64,000 nucleotides of DNA from Subtercola boreus (GCF_003399625.1 NZ_NBXA01000011.1:1-64000); one strand, 5' to 3'; positions 43,105 through 52,425 are shown, counted from the stretch's first letter. Notes: generated by a model from the sequence alone, not told the origin. A program made the numbers and translations.

Positions 43105-44636
43105 TGGTGGCCCGCACGCACTCCGTGGCTCTGCTCGGGATGACCGGTTCCATGGTCGAGGTCGAAGCCGACATCGGGAACGGCCTGCCGACCCTGATGA
43201 TCATCGGGCTGCCCGACACGGCGCTCTCGGATGCCCGGGATCGCGTTCGCGCAGCGGCCACGAACTCCGGCTGCCCCCTGCCGACGACGAAGATCACCGT
43301 CAACCTCTCACCCGCGGCCCTGCCCAAACACGGGTCGACCTTCGACCTCGGCATCGCCATGGCGATCCTCGCTGCCGAGGGCACCGTCTCGGCTGAGTCG
43401 GTCGAACGGGTCGTGCACCTCGGAGAGGTCGGTCTGGATGGCCGGCTCCGCCCGATGAATGGAGTACTGCCGGCCATCGCCGCGGCAGCACGTGCGGGGT
43501 TCCGCACCTTCGTCGTGCCTGCGGGCAACCGCGACGAGGCATCCCTCGTACCCGGCGTGACGATCGTTCCGGTGGTCTCGCTTCGCGATGCCGCGATCCA
43601 CCACGGCGCACGGCTCGACCCGATACCGCTCGACGTCATCGAGGGCGCCCGGGCACTCGACACGGAGCCGCCCGAACATGAGCTCGCCGATGTGATCGGC
43701 AACGCCGATGCGGTGTTGGCCCTCATTGCGGCGGCCGCGGGTGGGCACCACATCTTCATGCTCGGTCCGCCCGGTGCCGGGAAGACCATGCTCGCGATGA
43801 GGCTCCCGGGTCTGCTCCCTGACCTCGACGCCGAGTCTGCCCTCGAAGTGAGCTCGGTTCGCTCGCTCGCCGGGGCCTCGGTGCCGCGCACTCTCGCCAC
43901 CCGGCCCCCGTTCGAGAGCCCGCATCACTCCGCATCGGCCGGGGCCCTCATCGGTGGTGGCTCGAAACAGATCCGGCCCGGGGCAGCGGCGCGGGCATCT
44001 CACGGCGTGCTCTTTCTCGACGAGGCTCCCGAGTTCGCAAGCAACGTTCTCGATACCCTCCGCCAGCCGCTCGAGTCCGGGGTGATCAGCATCCATCGGG
44101 CGAATGCGATCGCGCGGTTCCCGGGGCGGTTCCAGCTCGTGATGGCGGCGAATCCCTGCCCCTGCGGGCAGTACGGAACCGTCGACCTCAACTGTCTCTG
44201 CACACCCAATACGCGCAGGCGCTATCTGGGGAGGCTGTCCGGGCCGCTTCTGGACCGGATCGACATCCAGGTGCAGGTGCGGCGGGTGTCTGCCGCGCAG
44301 CTCAGGATCGACGAATCAGGTGAGCGGCTCACGACGGCGAAAGCGCGTGTGCAGGTCGAGGAGGCTCGCGCTCGGATGGCCGCGAGGCTGGCTGGTACGC
44401 CGTGGAAGCTGAACGGTGAGGTGCTCGGCACGTGGCTTCGGAGCGGGCCGGAGAAGCTGGCGAGGGACGCCACTGCCTCGCTCGACCGCGCGCTGGAACG
44501 CGGCCTCATCACTATGCGCGGCTACGACCGCATACTGCGAGTCGCCTGGACTCTTGCAGACCTCGATGGCGCCCCGCGGCCGGGTGCCGACCAGATCGGC
44601 CGCGCCCTCTATCTCAGAAAGTCGCTGACACTGTGA
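43104..44636 (+). CDS. comM: YifB/ComM-family AAA+ Mg-chelatase-like ATPase
   Basis: The 510-residue protein is a ComM-type hexameric helicase that promotes branch migration during natural transformation in other bacteria. It has the N-terminal Lon-like fold (1-165), Walker A MLGPPGAGKTMLA (about 220), Walker B VLFLDEAPEF, sensor motif NPCPCGQYG with CLC ... (zinc-like Cys), and the C-terminal lid domain. It is coupled to yraN on one side and dprA on the other (GTGA, 44633-44636). Confidence 0.94.
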   Translation: MVARTHSVALLGMTGSMVEVEADIGNGLPTLMIIGLPDTALSDARDRVRAAATNSGCPLPTTKITVNLSPAALPKHGSTFDLGIAMAILAAEGTVSAESVERVVHLGEVGLDGRLRPMNGVLPAIAAAARAGFRTFVVPAGNRDEASLVPGVTIVPVVSLRDAAIHHGARLDPIPLDVIEGARALDTEPPEHELADVIGNADAVLALIAAAAGGHHIFMLGPPGAGKTMLAMRLPGLLPDLDAESALEVSSVRSLAGASVPRTLATRPPFESPHHSASAGALIGGGSKQIRPGAAARASHGVLFLDEAPEFASNVLDTLRQPLESGVISIHRANAIARFPGRFQLVMAANPCPCGQYGTVDLNCLCTPNTRRRYLGRLSGPLLDRIDIQVQVRRVSAAQLRIDESGERLTTAKARVQVEEARARMAARLAGTPWKLNGEVLGTWLRSGPEKLARDATASLDRALERGLITMRGYDRILRVAWTLADLDGAPRPGADQIGRALYLRKSLTL

Positions 44637-45952
44637 ACATCTTCCTGTTGGACGAAAGACTCGTGATCGACGCCGTCTCCTCCGTCAGCCCCGTCTGGCC
44701 TCACGGCTCAGCCGGGGACGCCGGCGGCGCCGAGCCGGATGGTGCTGTCGAGCCGGCTGCCTCGGATGTCTCGGTTGCGTCGGCTGCGTCGCGTTTCGCT
44801 CACGCAGCGTGGAGCGGCATCGCCGAACCGGGGGACGCCACTGCCGGCCGGCTCGTTGCGGCGCTCGGATCGGCCGCCGCGCTGGAATGCGTCGTCGCCC
44901 GCCAGTCGCCGGCAACGATTCTCGGGCTGGCCCGCGATGCGGGCGCCGCTGTGGGAACGGCCGGAGAGGTGGAAGCCGCGCTCGAACGGTGGAGGCCCCG
45001 GCTCACGACATCGACGGTCCTGACCTCGATGAGGCAGGCCGAGAGGTGCGGCGCGCGACTGATCGTGCCGACGGATCATGAGTGGCCAGAGGGCTTCGAG
45101 GGTCTCGGTCCGCACCAGCCCGTGGCGCTCTGGGCCCGGGGACGGCCCGACGCGGTTCTCGGGCTCCGCTCCGCCATCGCCGTCGTCGGAGCCCGGGCCG
45201 CGAGCGGATACGGCGAACACATGGCGATGGAGCTGTCAGCCGGTCTCGCAGACCGGGGCTTCGGCATCGTCTCGGGTGCGGCCTACGGCATCGACGGGAT
45301 GGCCCATCGGTCCGCCCTGGCGAGTTCCGGCCAGACGTTCGCGTTCCTCGCCGGAGGAGTCGACCGCTTCTACCCGACGGGACACGATGCGCTCCTCACC
45401 AGGATCGCCGAGGTGGGTGTCGTTCTCTCCGAACTGCCGTGCGGCTCTGCACCGACGAAGTGGCGCTTTCTACAACGGAACCGTCTGATTGCGGCTGCGG
45501 CTCTGGCCACCGTGGTCGTCGAGGCGGGGGTGCGGAGTGGATCCCTCAACACGGCGGCTCACGCCGCGGCGCTGGGCCGACCGCTCGGTGCTGTTCCGGG
45601 GCCGGTGACCTCTCCGTCGTCGGCTGGCTGTCACCGGCTCCTCCGTGAATTCGATGCGGTCTGTGTGACGACTCCCGATGAAGTCGTGCAGCTGGTCGGG
45701 GAGGTGCAGCGCGCGTCACCGCAGCCGGTTCTCCGGGGACTCGAAGCACCACCCTCCACCCAGAAGCGCCGGCCCGCCGAACAGGTTCGGGTGCTCGATG
45801 CTCTCGGTCGACGCGCTCCGCGTTCGGTCGACGAGGTTGCGCGGCGGGCGGGACTGGGGGTGGCTGCCGTGCAGTCGGTGCTCGGGGCGCTCGGGCTGGA
45901 GGGCGCCGTCGAGGAACAGCATGGCGGGTGGCGGAGCGTGACGTCCCGGTGA
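44633..45952 (+). CDS. dprA: DNA processing protein DprA
   Basis: DprA binds incoming single-stranded DNA and loads RecA. The 439-residue protein has an Ala/Pro-rich N-terminus, a helical domain (WSGIAEPGDATAGRLVAALG, about 60-150), the Rossmann-like DprA core (IAVVGARAASGYGEHMAMELSAGLADRGFGIVSGAAYGIDGMAHRSAL, FPTG-like FYPTGH, FLQRNRLIAAAA, VVVEAGVRSGSLNTAAHA) and a C-terminal winged-helix (about 375-435). The GTG start overlaps comM by four bases. Confidence 0.95.
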   Translation: MNIFLLDERLVIDAVSSVSPVWPHGSAGDAGGAEPDGAVEPAASDVSVASAASRFAHAAWSGIAEPGDATAGRLVAALGSAAALECVVARQSPATILGLARDAGAAVGTAGEVEAALERWRPRLTTSTVLTSMRQAERCGARLIVPTDHEWPEGFEGLGPHQPVALWARGRPDAVLGLRSAIAVVGARAASGYGEHMAMELSAGLADRGFGIVSGAAYGIDGMAHRSALASSGQTFAFLAGGVDRFYPTGHDALLTRIAEVGVVLSELPCGSAPTKWRFLQRNRLIAAAALATVVVEAGVRSGSLNTAAHAAALGRPLGAVPGPVTSPSSAGCHRLLREFDAVCVTTPDEVVQLVGEVQRASPQPVLRGLEAPPSTQKRRPAEQVRVLDALGRRAPRSVDEVARRAGLGVAAVQSVLGALGLEGAVEEQHGGWRSVTSR

Positions 45953-46059
45953 GGCGGTCGGGCCAGGCGCCGCCCGATTGAGGCACGCGCGCACCCGCCC
46001 CCCGCCGACAGGCGATGACGTGCGCCCGCGGCGTCGGAGGGGTTTGGCAGGATGGGGAG

Positions 46060-46956
46060 ATGGCCACGACGAATGCACCCACCCATGTCATCGCCCACCT
46101 CAGTGACACGCATTTCCTGCAGGGGCGGGCGAAGCTCTACGGCACGGTCGACACCGACTCGACGCTGGCTCGTGCCCTCCTGCAGCTCGAGCGGTCGGAG
46201 ATCAAGCCGAACGCCCTGGTCTTCACCGGGGACCTCACCGATCTGGGCGAGACCGACGCGTACCGGCGGATCCGCGCGCTGGTTGAGCCGGCTGCAGAGC
46301 GGATGGGAGCGGAGCTGGTGTGGGTGATGGGAAACCACGACGCACGGGGCCGGATGCGGGTCGAGCTGCTCGACCAGGCCGAGAGCGACGACCCGGTCGA
46401 CCGTGTCTTCGACCTCGACGGGTTGCGGTTGATCGCCCTTGACACGTCGGTGCCGGGCTTTCACCACGGCGAACTGGACAGCGCGCAGTTGGAGTGGTTG
46501 CGCCAGGAACTCCGCACGCCTACTGCCCACGGCACGCTCATCGCGCTTCACCATCCGCCGATTCCGACGACACTCCCGCTCATGCCGATCCTGGAACTCC
46601 AGGAACAGGAGCGGTTCGCCGACGTCATCAGGGGGACGGATGTGCGGGGCATCCTCGGTGGGCACCTGCACTACTCGACCACCTCGCTGTTCGCCGGAAT
46701 CCCCATCTCCGTGGCGGCGGCGACCTGCTACACGATGGACCTCTCGGCAGGGCCCGATCAGCTCAGCGGGGTGGGCGGTGGGCAGTCCTTCACCCTCGTG
46801 CACGTCTACCGCGACCAGGTGGTGCATTCGATCGTTCCTGTCGGCGACTACGGCGTCATCAACAGCTTTCCGACCGATGTCGTTCGACGGATCGAGGCGC
46901 TCAGCCCGGCGGAGCAGCGCGACGCGTTCTCGCGCCACGCACCCCGCGCCGGCTGA
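46060..46956 (+). CDS. Metallophosphoesterase (CpdA/GpdQ-like phosphodiesterase)
   Basis: The 298-residue protein has the binuclear metallophosphoesterase motifs in order: HLSDTHF, FTGDLTD, VMGNHDARG, ALHHPP and GGHLHYS. This pattern fits class III cyclic nucleotide or glycerophosphodiester phosphodiesterases; cAMP, cGMP or phospholipid headgroups are possible substrates. The ATG is six bases after a CAGGAT hexamer. It sits between dprA and xerC, which are often adjacent. Confidence 0.88.
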   Translation: MATTNAPTHVIAHLSDTHFLQGRAKLYGTVDTDSTLARALLQLERSEIKPNALVFTGDLTDLGETDAYRRIRALVEPAAERMGAELVWVMGNHDARGRMRVELLDQAESDDPVDRVFDLDGLRLIALDTSVPGFHHGELDSAQLEWLRQELRTPTAHGTLIALHHPPIPTTLPLMPILELQEQERFADVIRGTDVRGILGGHLHYSTTSLFAGIPISVAAATCYTMDLSAGPDQLSGVGGGQSFTLVHVYRDQVVHSIVPVGDYGVINSFPTDVVRRIEALSPAEQRDAFSRHAPRAG

Positions 46957-46985
46957 TCCAGCGATCTGTCCGGCATTCTGGGAGC

Positions 46986-47909
46986 ATGAGCCTCGAACAG
47001 AACGCCGACGACTTCCTGTCGCACCTGGCGCTCGAACGCGGCTACTCGCCGAATACGGTTCGCGCCTACCGCTCCGATCTCGCGAACCTCCTGGCCTTCA
47101 GTGTCGAACAGGGTGAGACCGACGTGACCCTGGAGCTGTTGCGCGACTGGTTGTGGGCGGCATCCAACCAGGGGCTCTCGAAGGCGACGATGGCCAGGCG
47201 TTCCGCAACAGCCAAGAGCTTCTCCGGGTGGCTGACGAGAACGGGACGACAGAGCGGCGACGCCGCGGTGCGGCTTCGCGCGCCCCGGCCCGAGAGGGCG
47301 TTGCCGAGAGTGCTCAGTCGGTCATCCATGCAGTCCATCTTCGATCTGCTCGTCGAACGGGCGGAGGGTGGCGACCCGGTGGCCGAACGCAACCGGGCGA
47401 TCGTCGAACTCCTCTACGCGTCCGCGCTCCGCGTGTCGGAGATCGTGGGCATCGACGTCGACGATCTCGACGACGACCGTCGCACGGTGCTGGTGACGGG
47501 GAAGGGCTCGAAGCAGCGGGTGGTTCCCTTCGGCGGCCCCGCGCTCGCGGCGCTGACCCAGTACCGGGAGAACGGCAGGCGGGAGCTTCTGATCGATGCC
47601 GCATCAGGCCAGGCGTCGCAGGTACGCGTATCGAGCGCACTGTTCCTGAACCGCCGCGGCGGGAGGCTCGGCACAAGGGCGGTCTACGCGGTGGTCTCCG
47701 AGTTGCTCTCGCGGGTGCCTGGAAGCGGACCGGAGGGCCCGCACGCCTTCCGGCACACGGCGGCGACCCACCTTCTCGACGGGGGAGCCGACTTGCGTGC
47801 CGTGCAGGAGATGCTCGGTCACTCGAGCCTCGGCACCACCCAGATCTACACCCACGTGACCACGGAGCGGCTGCGGAGCACGTACCTCGCGGCCCACCCC
47901 CGCGCCTGA
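46986..47909 (+). CDS. xerC: Tyrosine recombinase XerC
   Basis: The 307-residue recombinase resolves chromosome dimers at dif with XerD. It has the N-terminal SAM-like DNA-binding domain (SLEQNADDFLSHLALERGYSPNTVRAYRSDL) and the catalytic set: Arg in YASALRVSEIVGIDVDD, Lys in TGKGSKQRVVPFG, HAFRHTAATHLLDGGAD, LGHSSLGTTQIYTHV (His and nucleophile Tyr). Position near dprA and rpsB favours XerC over XerD and over a mobile-element integrase. ATG at 46986. Confidence 0.93.
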   Translation: MSLEQNADDFLSHLALERGYSPNTVRAYRSDLANLLAFSVEQGETDVTLELLRDWLWAASNQGLSKATMARRSATAKSFSGWLTRTGRQSGDAAVRLRAPRPERALPRVLSRSSMQSIFDLLVERAEGGDPVAERNRAIVELLYASALRVSEIVGIDVDDLDDDRRTVLVTGKGSKQRVVPFGGPALAALTQYRENGRRELLIDAASGQASQVRVSSALFLNRRGGRLGTRAVYAVVSELLSRVPGSGPEGPHAFRHTAATHLLDGGADLRAVQEMLGHSSLGTTQIYTHVTTERLRSTYLAAHPRA

Positions 47910-47925
47910 GGGCAGCGGGCGCGCC

Positions 47926-48507
47926 TCAGCCCGGACCGGCCGGCTCCGGGAGGAGCACCGCGCGAGGAATGCCGCCGAACAGCAGCAAGGGGGACACGTA
48001 CTCCCCGTTCCGGCGGAGGCCGAGGTGCACACACCCGAGCTCGCAGTGCAGGGAGGTCGCCACCACTCCGATCTGCTGGCCGGCGGCCACCGTCTCTCCG
48101 AGGGCGACGGTGGGGGTGACGGGTTCTACGCTCGAGAGCAGGCCGCCGCCGTGGGCGAGGGAGACGAGGGGCCGGTCGACCACCACCCCCGCGAACGAGA
48201 CGGTGCCGGCGAGCACGGCGTAGACAGGTTGGCCGGGGCTGGTGGCGATGTCGATTCCGCGGTGACCGGCGGAGTAGCGGGTGGCGGGGGCTTCGAAGGG
48301 CCGGAGCACGAAGTGCGGGGCATCCGTCGGCCAGGAGCCGACAGCGCCCGCAGAGCTGACAGCGCCAACAGGGCCGACAGGGCCGACAGGGCCGACAGAG
48401 CCGACAGAGCTGGCGGGGCCGGCAGCGCCGGCCGCATCCACGCCACCGAGCACCCCCAGCAATAACAGGCAGACGGCCACGGCTGTGGCCACACGTAGTT
48501 CGGACAT
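47926..48507 (-). CDS. Secreted M23-family peptidase with collagen-like linker
   Basis: The 193-residue protein has a signal peptide (about residues 1-27), a Gly/Pro/Val/Ser-rich repeat linker (about 32-57, encoded by 9-bp repeats) and an M23 domain (SAGHRGIDIATSPGQPVYAVLAGTVSFAG, SLAHGGGL, HCELGCVHLGLRRNGEYVSP). The first zinc-ligand motif HxxxD is present; the later HxH is altered to CVHLG, so catalytic activity is not certain. It is the usual actinobacterial neighbour of rpsB and is convergent with xerC. Confidence 0.88.
   Translation of the reverse strand: MSELRVATAVAVCLLLLGVLGGVDAAGAAGPASSVGSVGPVGPVGPVGAVSSAGAVGSWPTDAPHFVLRPFEAPATRYSAGHRGIDIATSPGQPVYAVLAGTVSFAGVVVDRPLVSLAHGGGLLSSVEPVTPTVALGETVAAGQQIGVVATSLHCELGCVHLGLRRNGEYVSPLLLFGGIPRAVLLPEPAGPG
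48364..48417. repeat. 9-bp tandem repeats in the M23 peptidase gene
   Basis: About six 9-bp units close to GCCGACAGG run through this stretch, coding a (V-G-P/S) repeat in the linker. Short tandem units of this kind can change copy number in frame by slippage. Confidence 0.8.
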
Positions 48508-48661
48508 GACAACAGCCTCGGCCCGTGGGCGCAAGTCCGGGGGGCGGTTTCCGCCATCGGTGGAACATCGTGGCAAGATCGAAGATGTGGGCGAGAAGAG
48601 CCCGGGCAGCGTCGCCCCTCCCCTCCCGCTCCACAGGAACACATCACCAGAGGGGCAGGCC

Positions 48662-50182
48662 ATGGCCGGGAGCACGAGCAACACCACATCCACGAACGCA
48701 CAGCAGTCGGAGAAGGACCTCCAGAAACGGCTGAACCGCAAGGTGCTCGCCCTGTCGATCGCAGCCGCTCTCGGCGGCTTCCTGTTCGGTTTCGACTCCT
48801 CTGTGATCAACGGGGCCGTCGATGCGATCAAGACCGACTTCGGGCTCGACACCCTCCCCTTCCTCAGCGGTTTCGCCGTCGCATCCGCTCTGCTCGGCTG
48901 CGCCATCGGCGCATACTTCGCCGGCCGCATCGCCGACCGTCTCGGCCGCGTGCCGGTCATGCTCATCGGCGCGGGCCTGTTCCTCCTCAGCTCGATCGGC
49001 TCGGCCTTCGCCTTCAGCGTCACCGACCTGATCCTCTGGCGGGTGCTCGGCGGGCTCGGAATCGGCATCGCGAGCGTCATCGCTCCGGCCTACATCGCTG
49101 AAATCGCCCCGAAGGCCGTGCGTGGCAGCCTCGGTTCGCTGCAGCAGCTCGCCATCACGCTCGGCATCTTCGCTGCCCTTCTCTCAGACGCCATCCTCGC
49201 GAACGCCGCGGGGGATGCGAACAGCCCCCTCTTCTTCGGAGTGGATGCCTGGCGCTGGATGTTCGTGGTCTGCGCCGTACCGGCGATCGTCTACGGGCTC
49301 CTCGCCTGGCGGCTGCCCGAGTCTCCCCGCTACCTCGCGGGCAAGGGCCGCCACGACGACGCGAAGAACGTGCTCGCCAGTGTGATGCCGAAGGCGCAGG
49401 TGGACGACGCGCTCGCCGAGATCGAGGAGTCCCTGAAGCAGGACAAGGAGAACGCGCGCACCGCGAGCCTCCGTGGCAAACTGTTCGGTCTCCTGCCCGT
49501 GGTCTGGGTGGGCATCCTGCTGTCGATGTTCCAGCAGTTGGTGGGCATCAACGTGATCTTCTACTACTCGACATCCCTGTGGTCCTCGGTCGGTTTCGAC
49601 ACAGGCAACGCGGGGACGAGCCTGACGATCTCGGTCGTCACGGCCGTGGTCAACGTGCTCGTCACGTTCGTCGCCATCTTCACCGTCGACAAGACGGGGC
49701 GTCGTCCGCTGCTGCTGATCGGATCGATCGGAATGGTCGTCTCGCTGGCCTTCATGGCGATCTCGTTCGCGCAGTCGGTGCAGGTCGACGGCAACCCGTC
49801 GCTGCCCGGGGCCTGGGGACCGATCGCGCTCGTCGCGGCGAACCTGTTCGTCATCTCGTTCGGCGCGACCTGGGGCCCGCTCGTCTGGGTGCTTCTCGGC
49901 GAGATCTTCCCGAACCGCATCCGCGGCAAGGCGCTCGGCATCGCCGCAGCGGCCCAGTGGCTCACGAACTTCGCCGTCACCGAGACGTTCCCCGCGCTCT
50001 CGGCGTTCTCGCTCCCGTTCACCTACGGGATGTACGCGTTCTTCGCCCTCCTCTCCTTCATCTTCGTGTTCTTCGCGGTGCCGGAGACCAAGGGCAGGTC
50101 GCTGGAGAGCATGGACGACCTGAAGGTCGATCGCGGTGGGCGGGCGGCCAAGGCGGCGGCAGCCCTGAAGGCATCGGCGTAG
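48662..50182 (+). CDS. MFS sugar porter
   Basis: The 506-residue protein is a 12-helix sugar:H+ symporter of the XylE/GalP/IolT group: GGFLFGFDSSVINGAV in helix 1, FAGRIADRLGRVPVM loop, RVLGGLGIGIASVIAPAYIAEIAP, RLPESPRYL, QQLVGINVIFYYS (sugar-site helix 7), and VPETKGRSLE at the end. ATG at 48662 follows GAGGGG. The likely cargo is a hexose, pentose or inositol. It interrupts the usual close link of the M23 peptidase gene and rpsB. Confidence 0.92.
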   Translation: MAGSTSNTTSTNAQQSEKDLQKRLNRKVLALSIAAALGGFLFGFDSSVINGAVDAIKTDFGLDTLPFLSGFAVASALLGCAIGAYFAGRIADRLGRVPVMLIGAGLFLLSSIGSAFAFSVTDLILWRVLGGLGIGIASVIAPAYIAEIAPKAVRGSLGSLQQLAITLGIFAALLSDAILANAAGDANSPLFFGVDAWRWMFVVCAVPAIVYGLLAWRLPESPRYLAGKGRHDDAKNVLASVMPKAQVDDALAEIEESLKQDKENARTASLRGKLFGLLPVVWVGILLSMFQQLVGINVIFYYSTSLWSSVGFDTGNAGTSLTISVVTAVVNVLVTFVAIFTVDKTGRRPLLLIGSIGMVVSLAFMAISFAQSVQVDGNPSLPGAWGPIALVAANLFVISFGATWGPLVWVLLGEIFPNRIRGKALGIAAAAQWLTNFAVTETFPALSAFSLPFTYGMYAFFALLSFIFVFFAVPETKGRSLESMDDLKVDRGGRAAKAAAALKASA

Positions 50183-50390
50183 TGGTACTCTTTTCGTAGC
50201 ACCGCGCTCGTCGCGGTGACTACGCGTGCCCATCGGCCGCCAGAACCCATTCGGTCTCACGTCTCGAAAGAGCGTGAGCGGGTCTGTGCCGGGTACCAGG
50301 AGAGACGATCATCCGATCGCCACTGACGAACCGATTCGGCTCTGTCGTGCATCCGTGCGCGAAGACGCCGGGAGAACAGGAGAACGGCTC
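50183..50390 (+). promoter_or_regulatory. rpsB promoter and structured leader
   Basis: TACTCT (50186-50191) is a good -10. A stem-loop follows at once (50195-50224: CGTAGCACCGCG against CGCGGTGACTACG with one bulged base), and the leader of nearly 200 bases ends with ACAGGAG before the ATG at 50391. Its place and structure suggest control of S2 synthesis, perhaps by S2 itself. Confidence 0.6.
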
Positions 50391-51404
50391 ATGGCCGTCG
50401 TAACCATCCGCCAGCTGCTCGACAGCGGCGTGCACTTCGGGCACCAGACCCGCCGTTGGAACCCGAAGATGAAGCGATTCATCTTCACCGAGCGTTCCGG
50501 CATCTACATCATCGACCTGCAGCAGTCGCTCGGCTTCATCGACAAGGCCTACGACTTCGTCAAGGAGACGGTCGCCCACGGCGGCACCATCCTCTTCGTC
50601 GGCACCAAGAAGCAGGCGCAGGAAGCGATCGCCGAGCAGGCGACCCGCGTGGGCCAGCCCTACGTGAACCAGCGCTGGCTCGGTGGCCTCCTGACCAACT
50701 TCCAGACGGTCTCGAAGCGCCTCGCCCGCATGAAGGAGCTCGAGGAGCTCGACTTCGAAGACACCGCGAAGAGCGGTTTCACGAAGAAAGAGCTGCTCAT
50801 CAAGAAGCGCGAGCTCGACAAGCTGCACAAGAGCCTCGGTGGTATCCGCAACCTCGCGAAGACCCCGTCGGCACTGTGGGTCGTCGACACCAAGAAGGAG
50901 CACCTCGCGATCGACGAGGCGCGGAAGCTCGGCATCCCGGTCATCGGCATCCTCGACACGAACTGCGACCCCGACGAAGTGCAGTACCCGATCCCGGGCA
51001 ACGACGACGCCATCCGCTCGGTGGGCCTCCTGACCCGCATCATCGCCGACGCCGCCGCCGAGGGCCTCATCCAGCGTCACCAGAAGCCCGAGGAGACCGG
51101 CAACGTGTCGGCCGTCGAGCCCCTGGCCGAGTGGGAGCGCGAGCTCCTCGGTGCGTCGACCGACGCACTCGCCGCTGACGAGACCGCTGTCGCCGAGACG
51201 CTCGCCACCGAGGGCGCTGACGCGGCCGTGGTCGAGTCCGCCCAGGCCGACGCGGCCGTCATCGACGGCGACGCGGCCGAGCTGGTTGAAGAGCCGACCG
51301 AGGAGAACGACGCTGACGCGCAGCTCATCGGCAAGAACATCGGCGACCCGGTGGAGCACCCCGTCGCCGAGGCCCGCACCGAAGACCCTGAGCAGACCGT
51401 CTGA
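50391..51404 (+). CDS. rpsB: 30S ribosomal protein S2
   Basis: The S2 core occupies residues 1-245 ([86 protein letters not shown]). About 90 more residues form an acidic Ala/Glu/Asp-rich tail with [25 protein letters not shown]. The total of 337 residues is well above the 240-260 of most S2 proteins. Confidence 0.97.
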   Translation: MAVVTIRQLLDSGVHFGHQTRRWNPKMKRFIFTERSGIYIIDLQQSLGFIDKAYDFVKETVAHGGTILFVGTKKQAQEAIAEQATRVGQPYVNQRWLGGLLTNFQTVSKRLARMKELEELDFEDTAKSGFTKKELLIKKRELDKLHKSLGGIRNLAKTPSALWVVDTKKEHLAIDEARKLGIPVIGILDTNCDPDEVQYPIPGNDDAIRSVGLLTRIIADAAAEGLIQRHQKPEETGNVSAVEPLAEWERELLGASTDALAADETAVAETLATEGADAAVVESAQADAAVIDGDAAELVEEPTEENDADAQLIGKNIGDPVEHPVAEARTEDPEQTV

Positions 51405-51544
51405 TTGATGGCGTCGGGCCCCGAGGGGCCCGGCGCGAATGAATCCTGAGCCCATGATCTGGGCTGGGGAGCCATCCAGAACATCTATGCTGTGCCCGGG
51501 GAGAACACCCGGGCACAGCCAGTGAACAAGGAGTAAGAAGCACT
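51405..51544 (+). promoter_or_regulatory. rpsB-tsf intergenic region with two hairpins and a tsf promoter
   Basis: An 11-bp GC-rich hairpin (51414-51437) follows rpsB. A TATGCT hexamer (51486-51491) overlaps the start of a perfect 11-bp hairpin (51490-51500 with 51508-51518, 7-nt loop), and AAGGAG precedes the tsf ATG. The first hairpin may attenuate rpsB read-through, and the second would lie at the 5' end of a tsf-only message. Confidence 0.6.
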
Positions 51545-52372
51545 ATGGCAAACTTCAACGTTGCCGACGTCAAGATCCTGCGCGACCGTCTCGGCGCCGG
51601 AATGGTGGACAGCAAGAACGCTCTCGTCGAGGCCGATGGAGACATCGAGAAGGCCATCGAGATCCTGCGCCTCAAGGGCCAGAAGGGCGTGGCCAAGCGC
51701 GAGGGCCGCGCGACCAGCGAAGGCCTCGTCGCCGCGAAGGAGAACGGCGACACCGCCACCCTCATCGAGCTGGCCAGCGAGACCGACTTCGTGGCGAAGA
51801 ACCAGAAGTTCATCGACCTGAGCGAGAAGGTCCTGGACGCGGTCACCGCATCCGGAGCATCCACTCTCGAGGAGGCCCTCGCGGCCGACGCAGGCTCGCA
51901 GACGGTCGCCGCGACCATCTCCGACGAGGCCGCGATCCTCGGTGAGAAGCTGGAACTCCGCCGCGTTGCGAAGGTCAGTGGCGAGCACTTCGCCATCTAC
52001 CTGCACCGCACCTCGAAGGACCTGCCCCCGCAGGTCGGCGTGGTCGTCGGCTACAGCGGCGATGACGCAGACACGGCACGCAGCATCGCGCAGCACATCT
52101 CCTTCGCGAACCCCGAGTACCTGAGCCGTGACGACGTTCCCGCCGACGCAGTCGACGCCGAGCGGAAGATCGTGACCGAGATCGCCGAGAACGAGGGCAA
52201 GCCGGCAGCGGCGCTGCCCAAGATCATCGAAGGCCGTCTCACCGGGTACTTCAAGCAGGTCGCCCTGCTCGACCAGGACTACGCGAAGGACAACAAGCTG
52301 TCCGTCGCGAAGGTGCTGGCAGAGGCCGGTCTGACCGTGACCGGTTTCGCCCGTTTCAAGGTCGGCGCGTAA
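51545..52372 (+). CDS. tsf: Elongation factor Ts
   Basis: EF-Ts exchanges nucleotide on EF-Tu. The 275-residue protein has the N-terminal UBA-like domain (NVADVKILRDRLGAGMVDSKNALVEADGDIEKAIEILRLKG) with the conserved TDFVAKN segment (about residues 79-85) and the dimerisation core (VGVVVGYSGDDADTARSIAQHISFANPEYLSRDDVPADAV). The length is typical for actinobacteria. Confidence 0.97.
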   Translation: MANFNVADVKILRDRLGAGMVDSKNALVEADGDIEKAIEILRLKGQKGVAKREGRATSEGLVAAKENGDTATLIELASETDFVAKNQKFIDLSEKVLDAVTASGASTLEEALAADAGSQTVAATISDEAAILGEKLELRRVAKVSGEHFAIYLHRTSKDLPPQVGVVVGYSGDDADTARSIAQHISFANPEYLSRDDVPADAVDAERKIVTEIAENEGKPAAALPKIIEGRLTGYFKQVALLDQDYAKDNKLSVAKVLAEAGLTVTGFARFKVGA

Positions 52373-52385
52373 GCTCTCGCACCTC

Positions 52386-52425
52386 AAAGCCCCGACGCCC
52401 GTAACGGCGTCGGGGCTTTTTGTTT
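52386..52425 (+). terminator. Intrinsic terminator after tsf
   Basis: A perfect 14-bp stem AAAGCCCCGACGCC/GGCGTCGGGGCTTT (52386-52399 with 52406-52419) with a 6-nt loop is followed by TTTTTGTTT. This is a classic rho-independent terminator and separates rpsB-tsf from pyrH. Confidence 0.93.

Noticed and set aside
46986-47909. Phage or integrative-element integrase
   Set aside because: The protein matches housekeeping XerC in length and motifs and lies in its usual place; no attachment site repeats or phage genes are near.
48364-48417. Frameshifted or broken M23 gene because of repeats
   Set aside because: The repeat unit is 9 bp and the frame stays open from the signal peptide through the M23 domain.
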